64,000 nt of DNA from Putridiphycobacter sp045107045. GTDB taxonomy: Bacteria > Bacteroidota > Bacteroidia > Flavobacteriales_D > Crocinitomicaceae. The stretch is taken from assembly GCA_045107045.1 (NCBI GenBank), contig JBGCFR010000038.1, positions 1 to 64,000 of the forward strand, read 5' to 3'. Shown in pieces: positions 53,177 through 62,024 of the stretch. Within the stretch, counting starts at the first letter, position 1, and every line of letters begins with the position of its first letter. The position numbers were made by a program, and so were the translations under genes. The notes beneath the pieces are model-generated. The model did no database searches. It was not told the DNA's origin and worked only from the letters and a program-made list of their open reading frames with translations.

Positions 53177-54478
53177 TTGAAACAGTCAAATAAAAAAATA
53201 CTTATTATTTCATATTATTGGCCGCCAAGCGGAGGTGCAGGTGTTCAGAGGTGGTTGAAAATATCTAAATATTTAGCCGAAAATAATATGTGCTTTGTTT
53301 ATACACCAGAAAATCCGGATTTCTCGCTGACTGACCACAGTCTTTTGGAAAAAGTTAATCCGAAAATTAAGGTGATCAAACGCAAGATATTTGAACCTTA
53401 TTTCCTATATCGTGCTTTATTAAAGAAGAAAGATCGCGCCACTGTGAATCAGCCGTCATCAGTTGACAAAGGAGGAGGTATTATAAAAAAAATGGGGAAG
53501 TGGGCTCGAGGAAATATTTTTATTCCGGACCCTCGCAAATTTTGGATAAAACCTTCTGCCAGATATCTAAAGAAGGTAATAGAAAAACAAAATATTAATG
53601 TAGTTATAACTACAGGGCCTCCCCATAGCATGCATTTAATTGGCTATAGATTAAAAAAGCATTTTAAAAACAGAATTAATTGGATTGCAGACTTTAGAGA
53701 TCCGTGGACTACCATTGATTTTTATGATATGCTTCAGATAGGAAAACGGGCGGACAATAAAAATAAAAAACTCGAAAAACAAGTTATTACAGCATGTAAT
53801 ACATTAGTGTCAGTTAGTAAAAGCTGGGGGAAAGTTTATGAGGAGTTAGGTGCGAAAAATGTTAAAATAATTACCAATGGGTTTGACAGTGATGATTATC
53901 ATCAGACTCGTGAACTTAATAAAACTGACAAGTTTATTATTACTCATTTAGGTTCGATTAATGCCGACAGAAACCCATTGGCAATGTGGCAAGCTATTAA
54001 AGAACTAAATGAAGAAAATGAAGCGTTCAAAAAGGTTTTTTCGGTAAGATTAATCGGTACAGTGCATCAAAGTGTTTTTGATTCGATTAAAAAACTTGAA
54101 CTCACTTCAAGTGTTGAATTTATCGAAAATCAGCCACACAAAATGGCTTTGGAATTACTGACAAATAGCCATATATCATTATTATTACTGAATAATGTCA
54201 AAAATATTGACGGAATTATACCAGGTAAACTATTTGAATATATTGGTGTAGGAAATCCTATATTTGCAATTGGTAAGAAAGAAGGAGATACTGGTGTAAT
54301 AATAAATGAAAATAAGCTTGGTAACATTGCTGATTTTGATGATATAAATTTTATAAAAGCTACTTTATTATCCTTTTATAAAAGATTTAGGGATAATTCT
54401 TTAAAAGGTGTTCCCAAAGAAGAGTTAAATAAGTTTTCAATCAAAAGCATCAGCAAATCTTTTGAAGAGATTTTTTAA
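53177..54478 (+). CDS. Glycosyltransferase family 4-like enzyme
   Basis: A 433-aa retaining glycosyltransferase of the GT-B fold. The N-terminal donor side opens with YYWPPSGGAGVQRWLKISKYL-like residues (about 12-31). Other segments are VITTGPPHSMHLIGYRLK, WIADFRDPWTTIDFY (the FRDPW motif), IITNGFDSDDYHQT, and IPGKLFEYIGVGNPIFAIG, which takes the place of the EX7E region. It starts with TTG at 53177 and follows the YfhO-like gene by 8 nt. The sugar donor and acceptor are not known. Confidence 0.85.
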   Translation: MKQSNKKILIISYYWPPSGGAGVQRWLKISKYLAENNMCFVYTPENPDFSLTDHSLLEKVNPKIKVIKRKIFEPYFLYRALLKKKDRATVNQPSSVDKGGGIIKKMGKWARGNIFIPDPRKFWIKPSARYLKKVIEKQNINVVITTGPPHSMHLIGYRLKKHFKNRINWIADFRDPWTTIDFYDMLQIGKRADNKNKKLEKQVITACNTLVSVSKSWGKVYEELGAKNVKIITNGFDSDDYHQTRELNKTDKFIITHLGSINADRNPLAMWQAIKELNEENEAFKKVFSVRLIGTVHQSVFDSIKKLELTSSVEFIENQPHKMALELLTNSHISLLLLNNVKNIDGIIPGKLFEYIGVGNPIFAIGKKEGDTGVIINENKLGNIADFDDINFIKATLLSFYKRFRDNSLKGVPKEELNKFSIKSISKSFEEIF

Positions 54479-54480
54479 AA

Positions 54481-55713
54481 ATGAAAAATAATTTACAGAA
54501 TATTGTAATGGTAGGACTAGGTTATATTGGCCTGCCAACGGCAGCATTAATGGCTAGCAAACAATTCAATGTGCTTGGTGTAGACATTGACCAAAATGTT
54601 GTTGACACCATAAACGAAGGTAAAATTCATATTGTTGAACCTGATTTATCAGGGATTGTAAAAGATGTCGTTTCAAAAAAAACATTGCGTGCGGCAACCA
54701 TACCAGAAAAAGCTGATGTTTTCATGATTGCTGTGCCTACGCCATTTAAAGAAGACTTTAAACCTGATATTTCCTATGTAGAAAAAGCGACAAGAGCTGT
54801 CATCCCATATTTAAAGGAAGGTAACTTATTTATTATAGAATCTACTTCACCTGTTGGGACAACACAAAAAATGAGAGACATTATTTTTGAAGAACGTCCT
54901 GAATTAATTGACAAAGTATTTATTTCATATTGTCCTGAACGTGTGTTACCGGGAAAAGTAATTTTTGAGTTAGAACATAACGATCGTGTTATTGGTGGAA
55001 TTAACAATGCATCATCTGAAATCACAAAAACTTTTTATCGAAGACTAGTTTCTTCTAACTTATATATTACCAATTCACAAACAGCTGAAATGTGCAAATT
55101 GGTCGAAAACTCATCACGGGATGTATCCATTGCATTTGCGAATGAACTTTCTATAATTTGTGATAAAGCTAATATTAATGTTTGGGAATTAATTGAATTA
55201 GCTAACAAACATCCAAGAGTAAATATATTAACTCCAGGCACTGGAGTCGGAGGACATTGCATTGCAGTGGACCCTTGGTTTATAGTTTCAGATTATCCAC
55301 AAGAAGCTAAAATAATTAGAGCTGCTCGAGAAATTAACTCTTACAAAACCCAATGGGTAATTGAAAGAGTTAAAAATGAAATTCTACTTTTTAATCAAAA
55401 CCAGAGCAAACAACCAACAGTTGCTTTTATGGGATTGGCATTTAAACCGAATATTGATGATTTACGAGAATCACCTGCTATTCAAGTAGTCGAATCAGTT
55501 ACTAAAACTGGATTGAAAGCAAGTTTCATTATTGTTGAACCCAACTTAACAACGGAAAAAGAGACTTCTTTTACAGAACTTCCTCTATCTAATTATAATG
55601 ATGCATATGAACAAGCAGATATTATTGTATTTTTAGTTGGTCATAGAGAATTTGTTGACATTAACAAAGACACAGAAAAGATAGAACTTGATTTTTGTGG
55701 TATTAGAAAATGA
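54481..55713 (+). CDS. wecC: UDP-N-acetyl-D-mannosamine dehydrogenase
   Basis: Oxidises UDP-ManNAc twice to UDP-ManNAcA using NAD+. The 410-aa protein has the NAD site VGLGYIGLPTAALMASKQF (11-29), the PTPF substrate loop, ESTSPVGTT, the SYCPERVLPG stretch, and the catalytic Cys260 in GTGVGGHCIAVDPWF. Length is usual for the family. It could use UDP-GlcNAc or UDP-GalNAc instead, but the WecB-type epimerase next to it points to ManNAc. It overlaps the epimerase gene by 4 bp (ATGA). Confidence 0.93.
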   Translation: MKNNLQNIVMVGLGYIGLPTAALMASKQFNVLGVDIDQNVVDTINEGKIHIVEPDLSGIVKDVVSKKTLRAATIPEKADVFMIAVPTPFKEDFKPDISYVEKATRAVIPYLKEGNLFIIESTSPVGTTQKMRDIIFEERPELIDKVFISYCPERVLPGKVIFELEHNDRVIGGINNASSEITKTFYRRLVSSNLYITNSQTAEMCKLVENSSRDVSIAFANELSIICDKANINVWELIELANKHPRVNILTPGTGVGGHCIAVDPWFIVSDYPQEAKIIRAAREINSYKTQWVIERVKNEILLFNQNQSKQPTVAFMGLAFKPNIDDLRESPAIQVVESVTKTGLKASFIIVEPNLTTEKETSFTELPLSNYNDAYEQADIIVFLVGHREFVDINKDTEKIELDFCGIRK

Positions 55714-56864
55714 ATAATTCAAAACGTAAAATATTAATAGTATTTGGCACTAGGCCTGAGGCCATCAAAATGGCTCCCCTTGTAAAAGCTTTTCAAAACA
55801 ATGCCTCTGATTTTGAAATGAAAATATGTGTTACTGCGCAGCATAGAGAAATGCTAGATCAGGTAATGGAAATATTTGATATTAAACCAGATTTTGATTT
55901 AAACTTGATGAAAAAAAATCAAGATCTATATGATGTCACAAGTAATATTTTGTTGTCTTTTAAATCAGTTTTAAGGGAATTCGTACCTGATGTGGTGCTA
56001 GTTCACGGTGACACTACAACTACTTTTTCTGTAGCACTTGCCTCTTACTACCAAAAAATTTCGGTTGGACATGTCGAAGCTGGATTAAGAACAAATAATA
56101 TTTATTCCCCATGGCCAGAAGAAGGTAATAGAAAATTAACAGGTGCTTTAGCAAACTTTCATTTTGCTCCAACTGCAAAGTCAAAGGAAAATTTACTATT
56201 GGAAAACATTCCAGAAAACAAGATAATAGTAACCGGTAATACAGTTATAGACGCTTTGTTTTTAATCATGGATAGAATTAATAAGAACACTGAACTTAAA
56301 TCGTCTATTCATTCACAAATTACTGCTGAACTACCAAATATAGACCTTGATGGTTCCAAAATAGTATTAATAACTGGACACCGTAGAGAAAATTTTGGAG
56401 ATGGTTTTATTAATATTTGTGAGGCTATTAAAGAGCTTGCGATAAAATATCCAGCAACTCATTTTGTATACCCTGTACATTTAAATCCAAATGTGCAAAA
56501 ACCAGTAAAAGATTTACTAAGCGGAATCAAAAATATTAGATTGATTGAACCCCTTAGCTATTTATCATTTATTTACCTTATGAGTAAATCGTATCTTGTC
56601 CTAACAGATTCGGGAGGAATTCAGGAAGAAGCTCCTAGCTTAGGCAAACCGGTTTTAGTAATGCGAGAGACTACTGAAAGGCCAGAAGCACTTGAAGCAG
56701 GCACTGTGCAATTAGTGGGTACGGATAAAGCCTTAATTGTTGAAAAAGTATCTCAATTGATCGAAGATAGTAAATACCACGATAAAATGTCACAAGCCGT
56801 AAATCCCTATGGTGACGGGAAAGCTTGTGAGAAAATTATAGAATTTTTGAAGACCAAAATCTAA
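55710..56864 (+). CDS. wecB: UDP-N-acetylglucosamine 2-epimerase (non-hydrolysing)
   Basis: Interconverts UDP-GlcNAc and UDP-ManNAc. In 384 aa it has the start LIVFGTRPEAIKMAPLV, the VLVHGDTTTTFSVALA segment, HVEAGLRTNNIYSPWPEEGNR (near 125-145), the LITGHRRENFG region and the C-terminal LTDSGGIQEEAPSLGKPVLVMRETTERPE (near 300-328) that binds UDP. No features of the hydrolysing NeuC type appear. It works with wecC, its neighbour, to make UDP-ManNAcA for the surface glycan. Confidence 0.95.
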   Translation: MNNSKRKILIVFGTRPEAIKMAPLVKAFQNNASDFEMKICVTAQHREMLDQVMEIFDIKPDFDLNLMKKNQDLYDVTSNILLSFKSVLREFVPDVVLVHGDTTTTFSVALASYYQKISVGHVEAGLRTNNIYSPWPEEGNRKLTGALANFHFAPTAKSKENLLLENIPENKIIVTGNTVIDALFLIMDRINKNTELKSSIHSQITAELPNIDLDGSKIVLITGHRRENFGDGFINICEAIKELAIKYPATHFVYPVHLNPNVQKPVKDLLSGIKNIRLIEPLSYLSFIYLMSKSYLVLTDSGGIQEEAPSLGKPVLVMRETTERPEALEAGTVQLVGTDKALIVEKVSQLIEDSKYHDKMSQAVNPYGDGKACEKIIEFLKTKI

Positions 56865-56876
56865 AAGCCAAAGGAG

Positions 56877-57506
56877 ATGAAGCATTTCATATGGAAACAA
56901 ATCATGAAGTTACGAAATCCGTCTTGCAAGATTGAATCTGCAAGGTTAGCAAAAAACATTAAGCTTGGAAAGTCTGTGAACTTAGGTTTGGGAAGTAGTA
57001 TTCTAGCTAAACAAATTGGAGACTTCACATTTATTAATAAATACTGTTTAATTGACAAAAATGTTGTATCGATTGGTAAATTTTGTTCCATTGCTTACAA
57101 TGTAAGAATCGGCCTTGGAGGGCATCCTACTTCATGGCTTTCAACTCACCCTTTCGCATACGATAAAAAATACGGATTCGTACAGTCGAATATTGAATGG
57201 GCTGACAAAAAGCAAGACACGATAATAGGGAATGATGTTTGGATAGGTGCAAATGCAACCATTTTAGCTGGGGTAACCATTGGTGATGGTGCTATTATCG
57301 GAGCACATTCACTTGTCAATAAAGATGTAGAGCCATATAGCATTGTAATTGGAACGCCTGCAAAGCACTTAAGATACAGATTTGATGAAAAAGTAATTAA
57401 GGAATTGTTAGATGCAAAATGGTGGAATCTTGCAAAAGAAGATTTGATAAAGAGAATAGATTTAATGAAAAGCTCAGAGAAATTTCTAAAGCAGATGAAT
57501 CTTTAA
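56877..57506 (+). CDS. CatB-like hexapeptide-repeat acetyltransferase
   Basis: A 209-aa left-handed beta-helix acyltransferase of the xenobiotic or sugar O-acetyltransferase group. The hexapeptide repeats run from residue about 30 to 170, with IGKFCSIAYNVRIGLGGHPTSW (around the catalytic His) and the motif TIIGNDVWIGANATILAGVTIGDGAIIGAHSLVNKDV (near 118-154). IGTPAKHLRYRF closes the domain. A strong Shine-Dalgarno-like AAGGAG abuts the ATG at 56877, unusual for this phylum, so the ATG at residue 10 (56904) may instead be the start. It probably acetylates a sugar of the glycan. Confidence 0.85.
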   Translation: MKHFIWKQIMKLRNPSCKIESARLAKNIKLGKSVNLGLGSSILAKQIGDFTFINKYCLIDKNVVSIGKFCSIAYNVRIGLGGHPTSWLSTHPFAYDKKYGFVQSNIEWADKKQDTIIGNDVWIGANATILAGVTIGDGAIIGAHSLVNKDVEPYSIVIGTPAKHLRYRFDEKVIKELLDAKWWNLAKEDLIKRIDLMKSSEKFLKQMNL

Positions 57507-57516
57507 TTTTTATAGA

Positions 57517-59199
57517 ATGAACTATTATATAGATGGTGATTTTGAAATTCCAAGCGCAATTAGAGCTCCGGAGAATATGTATTTCACCTCTGTTTACAGT
57601 TCTCAAAACTCCAATTATATAGGCGTTAATGTCTCTTCCGAAAAACAACGAACAATTAACAATATTTCATTTGACGAAGTAGTTAATTTTTACAATTTGA
57701 ATGAACCTATATTTAAAAAATATGAACACGAATTAGGCATTAACATTTGGTTTTTTGAACACTTTAGATTGTACTTTTTGTACCGAACATTTCATTTGAA
57801 AGTTTCATGTATTAAATCCTTTATCGAAAAAAATAATAATGGAATTGTTTTAACTTCTGATAGAAGATTAACGAAATTTATTGATAAAAAAAATCTTCAG
57901 TTCCTGTCTCACTCAAACACTTCAAATAAACAAAAAAGTAATAAAATGCACGAGGTAATATTTTTGCTAAAACAGTTTAAATGGAACCATAAACAAATAA
58001 ATAAAAACTTAATAATATCGCGAATTGAAGATGACTTTGATGGATATGATCAACGATTTGGAAAACTTCAAACTAAATGTGACAAAATTTTAAATCGCGA
58101 TATTTTTAACTCTTCAAAGGAAATACCTCAAAAAGGTTCCAATTATTTTAATTCACAAAATGTTGATTCCATATTTATTCGAAATCTTTTAACCCTTAGT
58201 GGAGTGCTATCTTTATTAAAGTTTAGAAAAGGACTCAAAAACCTTTTTAAAGAATTAAATGCCAATCAGTCGCCTGAATACCAAAATGGCTCAATAATTA
58301 ATGCATTGTTCCAAAGAAATAGATTAAGTTATTTCGTCTACTTTTTGAAGTACAAATCGTTTTGCAAACTTTTCAGTAAAACGGACTACAATAGTGTACT
58401 TTTTATCAATGAAAACAGTGCTCAGCAAAAAGCCATTCAATATGCCGCTTTCGAGAATAATGTAAAGGTATATGCTATCCAACATGGTGCTATTTACGAT
58501 CTTCACCCAGCCTATATGTATGGCAAATACAATACACCACCAAAACTCCCAACCATTACCTTTACGTGGGGAAACTATTTTACTTCATTATTAACCTCCA
58601 ACGGAGGATATCGTAATGATCAGGTAAAAACTGCAGGCAGAATAGAGCGTGAAGATATAAAACATGAGCAGCATGAAGCGCTAAATAGCAATAAAGAAAT
58701 AATAGTTTATGCTTCTCAACCTCAGCCAGACAAAAAACTAAGAGAAAAAGAGTTAAAAGATGTATTCGCAGCAGCAAAAGCTCTAAACAACCGCTATTTA
58801 CTAGTTATTAGACCCCATCCTGCCGAAAAAGACGATTCTTATTTTACAAATATTGCAAACAATATCCAATTTAACGATTTTATAATTGATCGAATATCTG
58901 ATCTCAAAACACACTTCGAATCTTGTTCAATACTAATTACAAGTTATTCAACAGTTGGTGCTGAATTTGTCCCCTATTTTAAACCTTTATTAATTTTAGA
59001 TTATTTAAAAACTGATTTAGTTAATTATATTAAGCAGGGGGTGGGCATTCCAATTTATAACAAACAAGAGCTTATCGACACATTAGAAAAAGACAAACTA
59101 TCCATTGATAATAAAGCCTTTGAAAAATTTATTGATAATTATTTTTATAAAAAAGGAGAAAAAGCACTTGAGATTATTCAGAATGAAATAAACTTGTAA
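57517..59199 (+). CDS. Large polysaccharide-locus protein, probable GT-B glycosyltransferase
   Basis: A 560-aa soluble protein. The C-terminal half has marks of a GT-B or CDP-glycerol-transferase-like fold: VKVYAIQHGAIYDLHPAYMY (near 322-341), ITFTWGNYFTSLL, a RPHPAEKDDSYF motif (near 430), and CSILITSYSTVGAEFVPYFKPLLILDYL (near 470-497). The N-terminal 200 residues are AT-rich, Lys/Asn-rich and unlike anything I know. Its position between the acetyltransferase and the PhyH gene supports a role in glycan assembly. I cannot name its sugar or family. Confidence 0.65.
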   Translation: MNYYIDGDFEIPSAIRAPENMYFTSVYSSQNSNYIGVNVSSEKQRTINNISFDEVVNFYNLNEPIFKKYEHELGINIWFFEHFRLYFLYRTFHLKVSCIKSFIEKNNNGIVLTSDRRLTKFIDKKNLQFLSHSNTSNKQKSNKMHEVIFLLKQFKWNHKQINKNLIISRIEDDFDGYDQRFGKLQTKCDKILNRDIFNSSKEIPQKGSNYFNSQNVDSIFIRNLLTLSGVLSLLKFRKGLKNLFKELNANQSPEYQNGSIINALFQRNRLSYFVYFLKYKSFCKLFSKTDYNSVLFINENSAQQKAIQYAAFENNVKVYAIQHGAIYDLHPAYMYGKYNTPPKLPTITFTWGNYFTSLLTSNGGYRNDQVKTAGRIEREDIKHEQHEALNSNKEIIVYASQPQPDKKLREKELKDVFAAAKALNNRYLLVIRPHPAEKDDSYFTNIANNIQFNDFIIDRISDLKTHFESCSILITSYSTVGAEFVPYFKPLLILDYLKTDLVNYIKQGVGIPIYNKQELIDTLEKDKLSIDNKAFEKFIDNYFYKKGEKALEIIQNEINL

Positions 59200-59229
59200 A
59201 TAATGTACCTTTATATAGAGATAAATTAT

Positions 59230-59261
59230 TTGGCAATAATAATTTGATTTTTGTACCTTTC
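59230..59261 (+). promoter_or_regulatory. Internal promoter before the PhyH-like gene
   Basis: TTG at 59230-59232 is followed after 21 nt by TACCTTTC at 59254-59261, one mismatch from TAnnTTTG, ending 26 nt before the ATG at 59288. With the 88-nt gap after the preceding gene, it suggests a separate transcript for the last two plus-strand genes. Confidence 0.4.
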
Positions 59262-59287
59262 GGAAATCAAATTTTAAACAAAAAAAG

Positions 59288-60097
59288 ATGAAAATAGACA
59301 AGGAGAAATTTGATAGAGATGGCTTTCTTTTGTTGAAAAACGTGTTATCTACTGATGAAGTAAAACTTTTGAGAGAGGTTGCATACAAGACAGTTAAAGA
59401 AGATGAAAAGAAAGGGACTTTGTTTATGCATAGGTTTGCAAAAAATCACTTAGGTTGCTTGTCAAATATCCCCGAATTCAAATCATTAATTATTAACGAT
59501 AAAATTATAAATATTGCGGAAAAAGTTCTTGGAAAAAAACCAGTTTTTTTTGGAGATTCTATTTTTGAAATTGGAATTGGAAGTAGAGGATTTCATAAGG
59601 ATACTTCAGAACGCAAAAAACAAAATCATCCAGATTGGACTGAGGATTACCCTATTATTAGAATTGCATTTTACTTAGAGGATCATGACAATTATTCTGG
59701 GGGGTTAAAAGTACGCATAGGGTCAAATAAAACTGTTAAAACAAATGTAGGGAAACCTTATATTATCCCAAGCAATGCCGGAGACGCTATTGTCTTTTCT
59801 CTAAGAACATCTCACGCAGGAAATGCTGTTAGATTGAAGCTTGCACCAAGTTTATCTTTACACAATAGTCTAGAAAAAAGAATTCCTGATTTTTTAAAAC
59901 TGCCTGAAGAAAAAGAACGCATCTCTATTTTTTTAACCTATGGTCTAAAAAGTAGTGCATTGGATAGATATATGAATTTTATGAGAAACCATCCTGTATA
60001 CCAAAAAAGAATTGAAAAATCTGAGTATCCAGAATCATTAATTAATGAATTAGAAACAAAAATAGATTTTATCAATATGAAGCAAGGGCTAGTATAA
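59288..60097 (+). CDS. Phytanoyl-CoA dioxygenase family (PhyH) Fe(II)/2-oxoglutarate enzyme
   Basis: A 269-aa hydroxylase-like protein. The iron facial triad is visible: H103 and D105 in GFHKDTS, and H176 in SLRTSHAGNAVRLK, followed by an Arg at 182 for 2-oxoglutarate. The ARIAFYLED-like strand (IIRIAFYLEDHDNYSGGLKV) and SNAGDAIVFS lie between them as usual. The C-terminal 60 residues are basic and may be membrane-associated. PhyH enzymes hydroxylate a wide range of small molecules and sugars, so the substrate is unknown; location suggests a glycan or lipid component. Confidence 0.85.
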   Translation: MKIDKEKFDRDGFLLLKNVLSTDEVKLLREVAYKTVKEDEKKGTLFMHRFAKNHLGCLSNIPEFKSLIINDKIINIAEKVLGKKPVFFGDSIFEIGIGSRGFHKDTSERKKQNHPDWTEDYPIIRIAFYLEDHDNYSGGLKVRIGSNKTVKTNVGKPYIIPSNAGDAIVFSLRTSHAGNAVRLKLAPSLSLHNSLEKRIPDFLKLPEEKERISIFLTYGLKSSALDRYMNFMRNHPVYQKRIEKSEYPESLINELETKIDFINMKQGLV

Positions 60098-60120
60098 CAA
60101 TTTTATAAATTTTAATCTTA

Positions 60121-61032
60121 ATGGATAATAAATTAGAATCAGTAAACTGCAATATTTGCAGAAATGATAATTTTGAATTAATAAGTAATAAGGGTCAGCA
60201 TAATATTCCATTATCAGTTGGTTTATGCAAAGAATGTGGTTTAGGATATTTAAATCCACGTTGGAATGCAGATGGTTATATAGAGTTTTATAAAAACGAA
60301 TATGATAAATATTATCGACCTGAATTAATTTCTAACAAATCAGCAGTGGGATTCAAAATAAATCCAATTCTACAAAGATTAAAAGATAGAGATATAGTTC
60401 CTAACAAATTGAAAACAGTTTTAGATATAGGAAGTGGAGCCGGTGATAATCTTTTAGATGTTAGAAAGCAATTTACAGATTCAAAATTATTTGCTATTGA
60501 ACCTTCATTAGAATCGCAAGAAGTACTAAAAAATAATAATATCAATATTTTAAGTGATGATGTAAATGCAAACTGGGATAGTAAAAGTACTACCAAATTT
60601 GATCTAATAATCATGCGCCATGTTTTAGAACATTTCTTAGATCCGCTTGCCATCTTAAAAAGGGTAAAGAATGTTTTGGACGAAAAAGGTGTATTGTATA
60701 TTGCTGTCCCTAACAATTTAGCACCAAACCAAAGTCTAGAAAAGTCATGGTTTAGAGTTGTTCATACTTATTACTTCAATAAGTATTCTCTGAAAAATAT
60801 TTTAGACTTGGCTGGACTCGATTGTATTGAAATTGTTGAAGGAGATAAATTTAATGCTGGTGAAGTATTTCTGATGGCCAAAAAAGGAAATTTGGAAAAA
60901 GAAATAAAAATTGATAAAGAACATTATATTACTCAGAAAGCAGTTTTTGAATCGGTTAAAAAGAAACAAAATAGTCCAGTATATAAATTAACTCAGACCT
61001 TAAAAAAAATGATAAAAAGAATTTGGAGCTAA
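60121..61032 (+). CDS. Class I SAM-dependent methyltransferase with N-terminal zinc-ribbon
   Basis: A 303-aa methyltransferase. Four cysteines at the N-terminus (CNIC at about 9-12 and CKEC at about 37-40) form a zinc-ribbon, as in the sugar C-methyltransferases of the NovU group and their relatives. The SAM site is TVLDIGSGAGDNLLDV, then IEPSLESQEVLK, and LIIMRHVLEHFLDPLAIL. It ends in a basic tail. It follows the PhyH gene by 23 nt and probably modifies a nucleotide sugar or polyprenyl-linked glycan. Confidence 0.85.
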   Translation: MDNKLESVNCNICRNDNFELISNKGQHNIPLSVGLCKECGLGYLNPRWNADGYIEFYKNEYDKYYRPELISNKSAVGFKINPILQRLKDRDIVPNKLKTVLDIGSGAGDNLLDVRKQFTDSKLFAIEPSLESQEVLKNNNINILSDDVNANWDSKSTTKFDLIIMRHVLEHFLDPLAILKRVKNVLDEKGVLYIAVPNNLAPNQSLEKSWFRVVHTYYFNKYSLKNILDLAGLDCIEIVEGDKFNAGEVFLMAKKGNLEKEIKIDKEHYITQKAVFESVKKKQNSPVYKLTQTLKKMIKRIWS

Positions 61033-61313
61033 TCCAAAACGAAATTTGTGACTAACATCTAATTAAATTCTCTCTACCAAATATCAAAATTGTTTTGAAA
61101 TATAGCTACGATTTTTCCAGTATAGAATATAATACAAGATTCCTTCCAAACCCAGTTTTCTTATTTATTCAAGTGAATTGCAATTTTCTAGAAGATTCTT
61201 GGATCAACTATTAAAAAACAGAATGAATTGAATTTAACTCAATTCGTTTGGACTCATAAAAATTCAAATAACATTGAATAGATAATGTCCAATTTAGCAT
61301 GACAAAGGTACAT
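61033..61313. other. Intergenic region between convergent glycan operons
   Basis: This 281-nt AT-rich stretch separates the methyltransferase and cytidylyltransferase genes, which converge. GAATTGA (61225-61231) and TCAATTC (61239-61245) form a short 7-bp hairpin without a U-tract. On the minus strand, TACCTTTG (61310-61303) matches a -7 element but has no ORF after it. I see no gene or RNA I can name. Confidence 0.4.
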
Positions 61314-62024
61314 TTAAATGTGATTTGAGTTTGACATAAGCCATTCACAATACTGAAAATCTTTGATTGTATCAATATCATGTGACAACTCCTCGGCTGT
61401 TTCAAGAATTTCCATATGTTTACCGTACAATGGAGAAGTTTCATCTAATAAAGAAAGTACACTAATTATGTCTACCATACCATTCAATCGATAAATAGGA
61501 GGTAATAATTGACTTTGATAAAATTTCTCTATTGATATACCATCAACAGCTGCCTCAAACCCATTCTCTCCCTTTTTAAACATCCAATATGGATGATGTA
61601 CACCCTCAACTTTGGTCATACTTCGCACCGAATCAGATGCTGATTCTATCATTTTTTCAATTCCATTATCAATCATTTCTGATGTTCTAAATGGAGAGGT
61701 AGGTCTCAATATACATATGGCATGAATATCATCAGCAATATTTGACATATACCATTTTAAGGCATGAATTAAGACAGGGCGATCCCCAGTTTTATCATTT
61801 GCTAGTTCAGAAGGACGAATAAAAGGTGCTTTTGCTCCAAATGTTTTAGCAACTTCCACTATTTTTGGATCATCTGTAGTTACTATAAAATCATTAATTA
61901 AAAGAGACGCTTTAGCTGTCTCAATTGTATGTGCTATAAGTGGTTTACCACCCAACATCTTAACATTCTTTCCAGGCACTCTTTTACTACCCCCTCTTGC
62001 TGGTATTATACCTAATACTTTCAT
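61314..62024 (-). CDS. Acylneuraminate cytidylyltransferase-like enzyme
   Basis: A 236-aa CMP-sugar synthetase of the NeuA/PseF/LegF group, which joins CTP and a nonulosonic or other acidic sugar to form CMP-sugar. The N-terminal nucleotide-binding motif is IIPARGGSKRVPGKNVKMLGG (near 5-25). DDPKIVEVAKTFGAKAPFIRPSELANDKT (near 52-80) and ILRPTSPFRTSEMIDNGI follow, with NGMVDIISV near the C-terminus. Which acid it uses cannot be told. It is the last gene of a minus-strand operon, overlapping the fusion gene by 4 bp. Confidence 0.85.
   Translation of the reverse strand: MKVLGIIPARGGSKRVPGKNVKMLGGKPLIAHTIETAKASLLINDFIVTTDDPKIVEVAKTFGAKAPFIRPSELANDKTGDRPVLIHALKWYMSNIADDIHAICILRPTSPFRTSEMIDNGIEKMIESASDSVRSMTKVEGVHHPYWMFKKGENGFEAAVDGISIEKFYQSQLLPPIYRLNGMVDIISVLSLLDETSPLYGKHMEILETAEELSHDIDTIKDFQYCEWLMSNSNHI

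Noticed and set aside
61211..61444. 77-aa minus-strand ORF overlapping the cytidylyltransferase gene
   Set aside because: It lies mostly in another frame of a clear gene, has no family features and no start region of its own.
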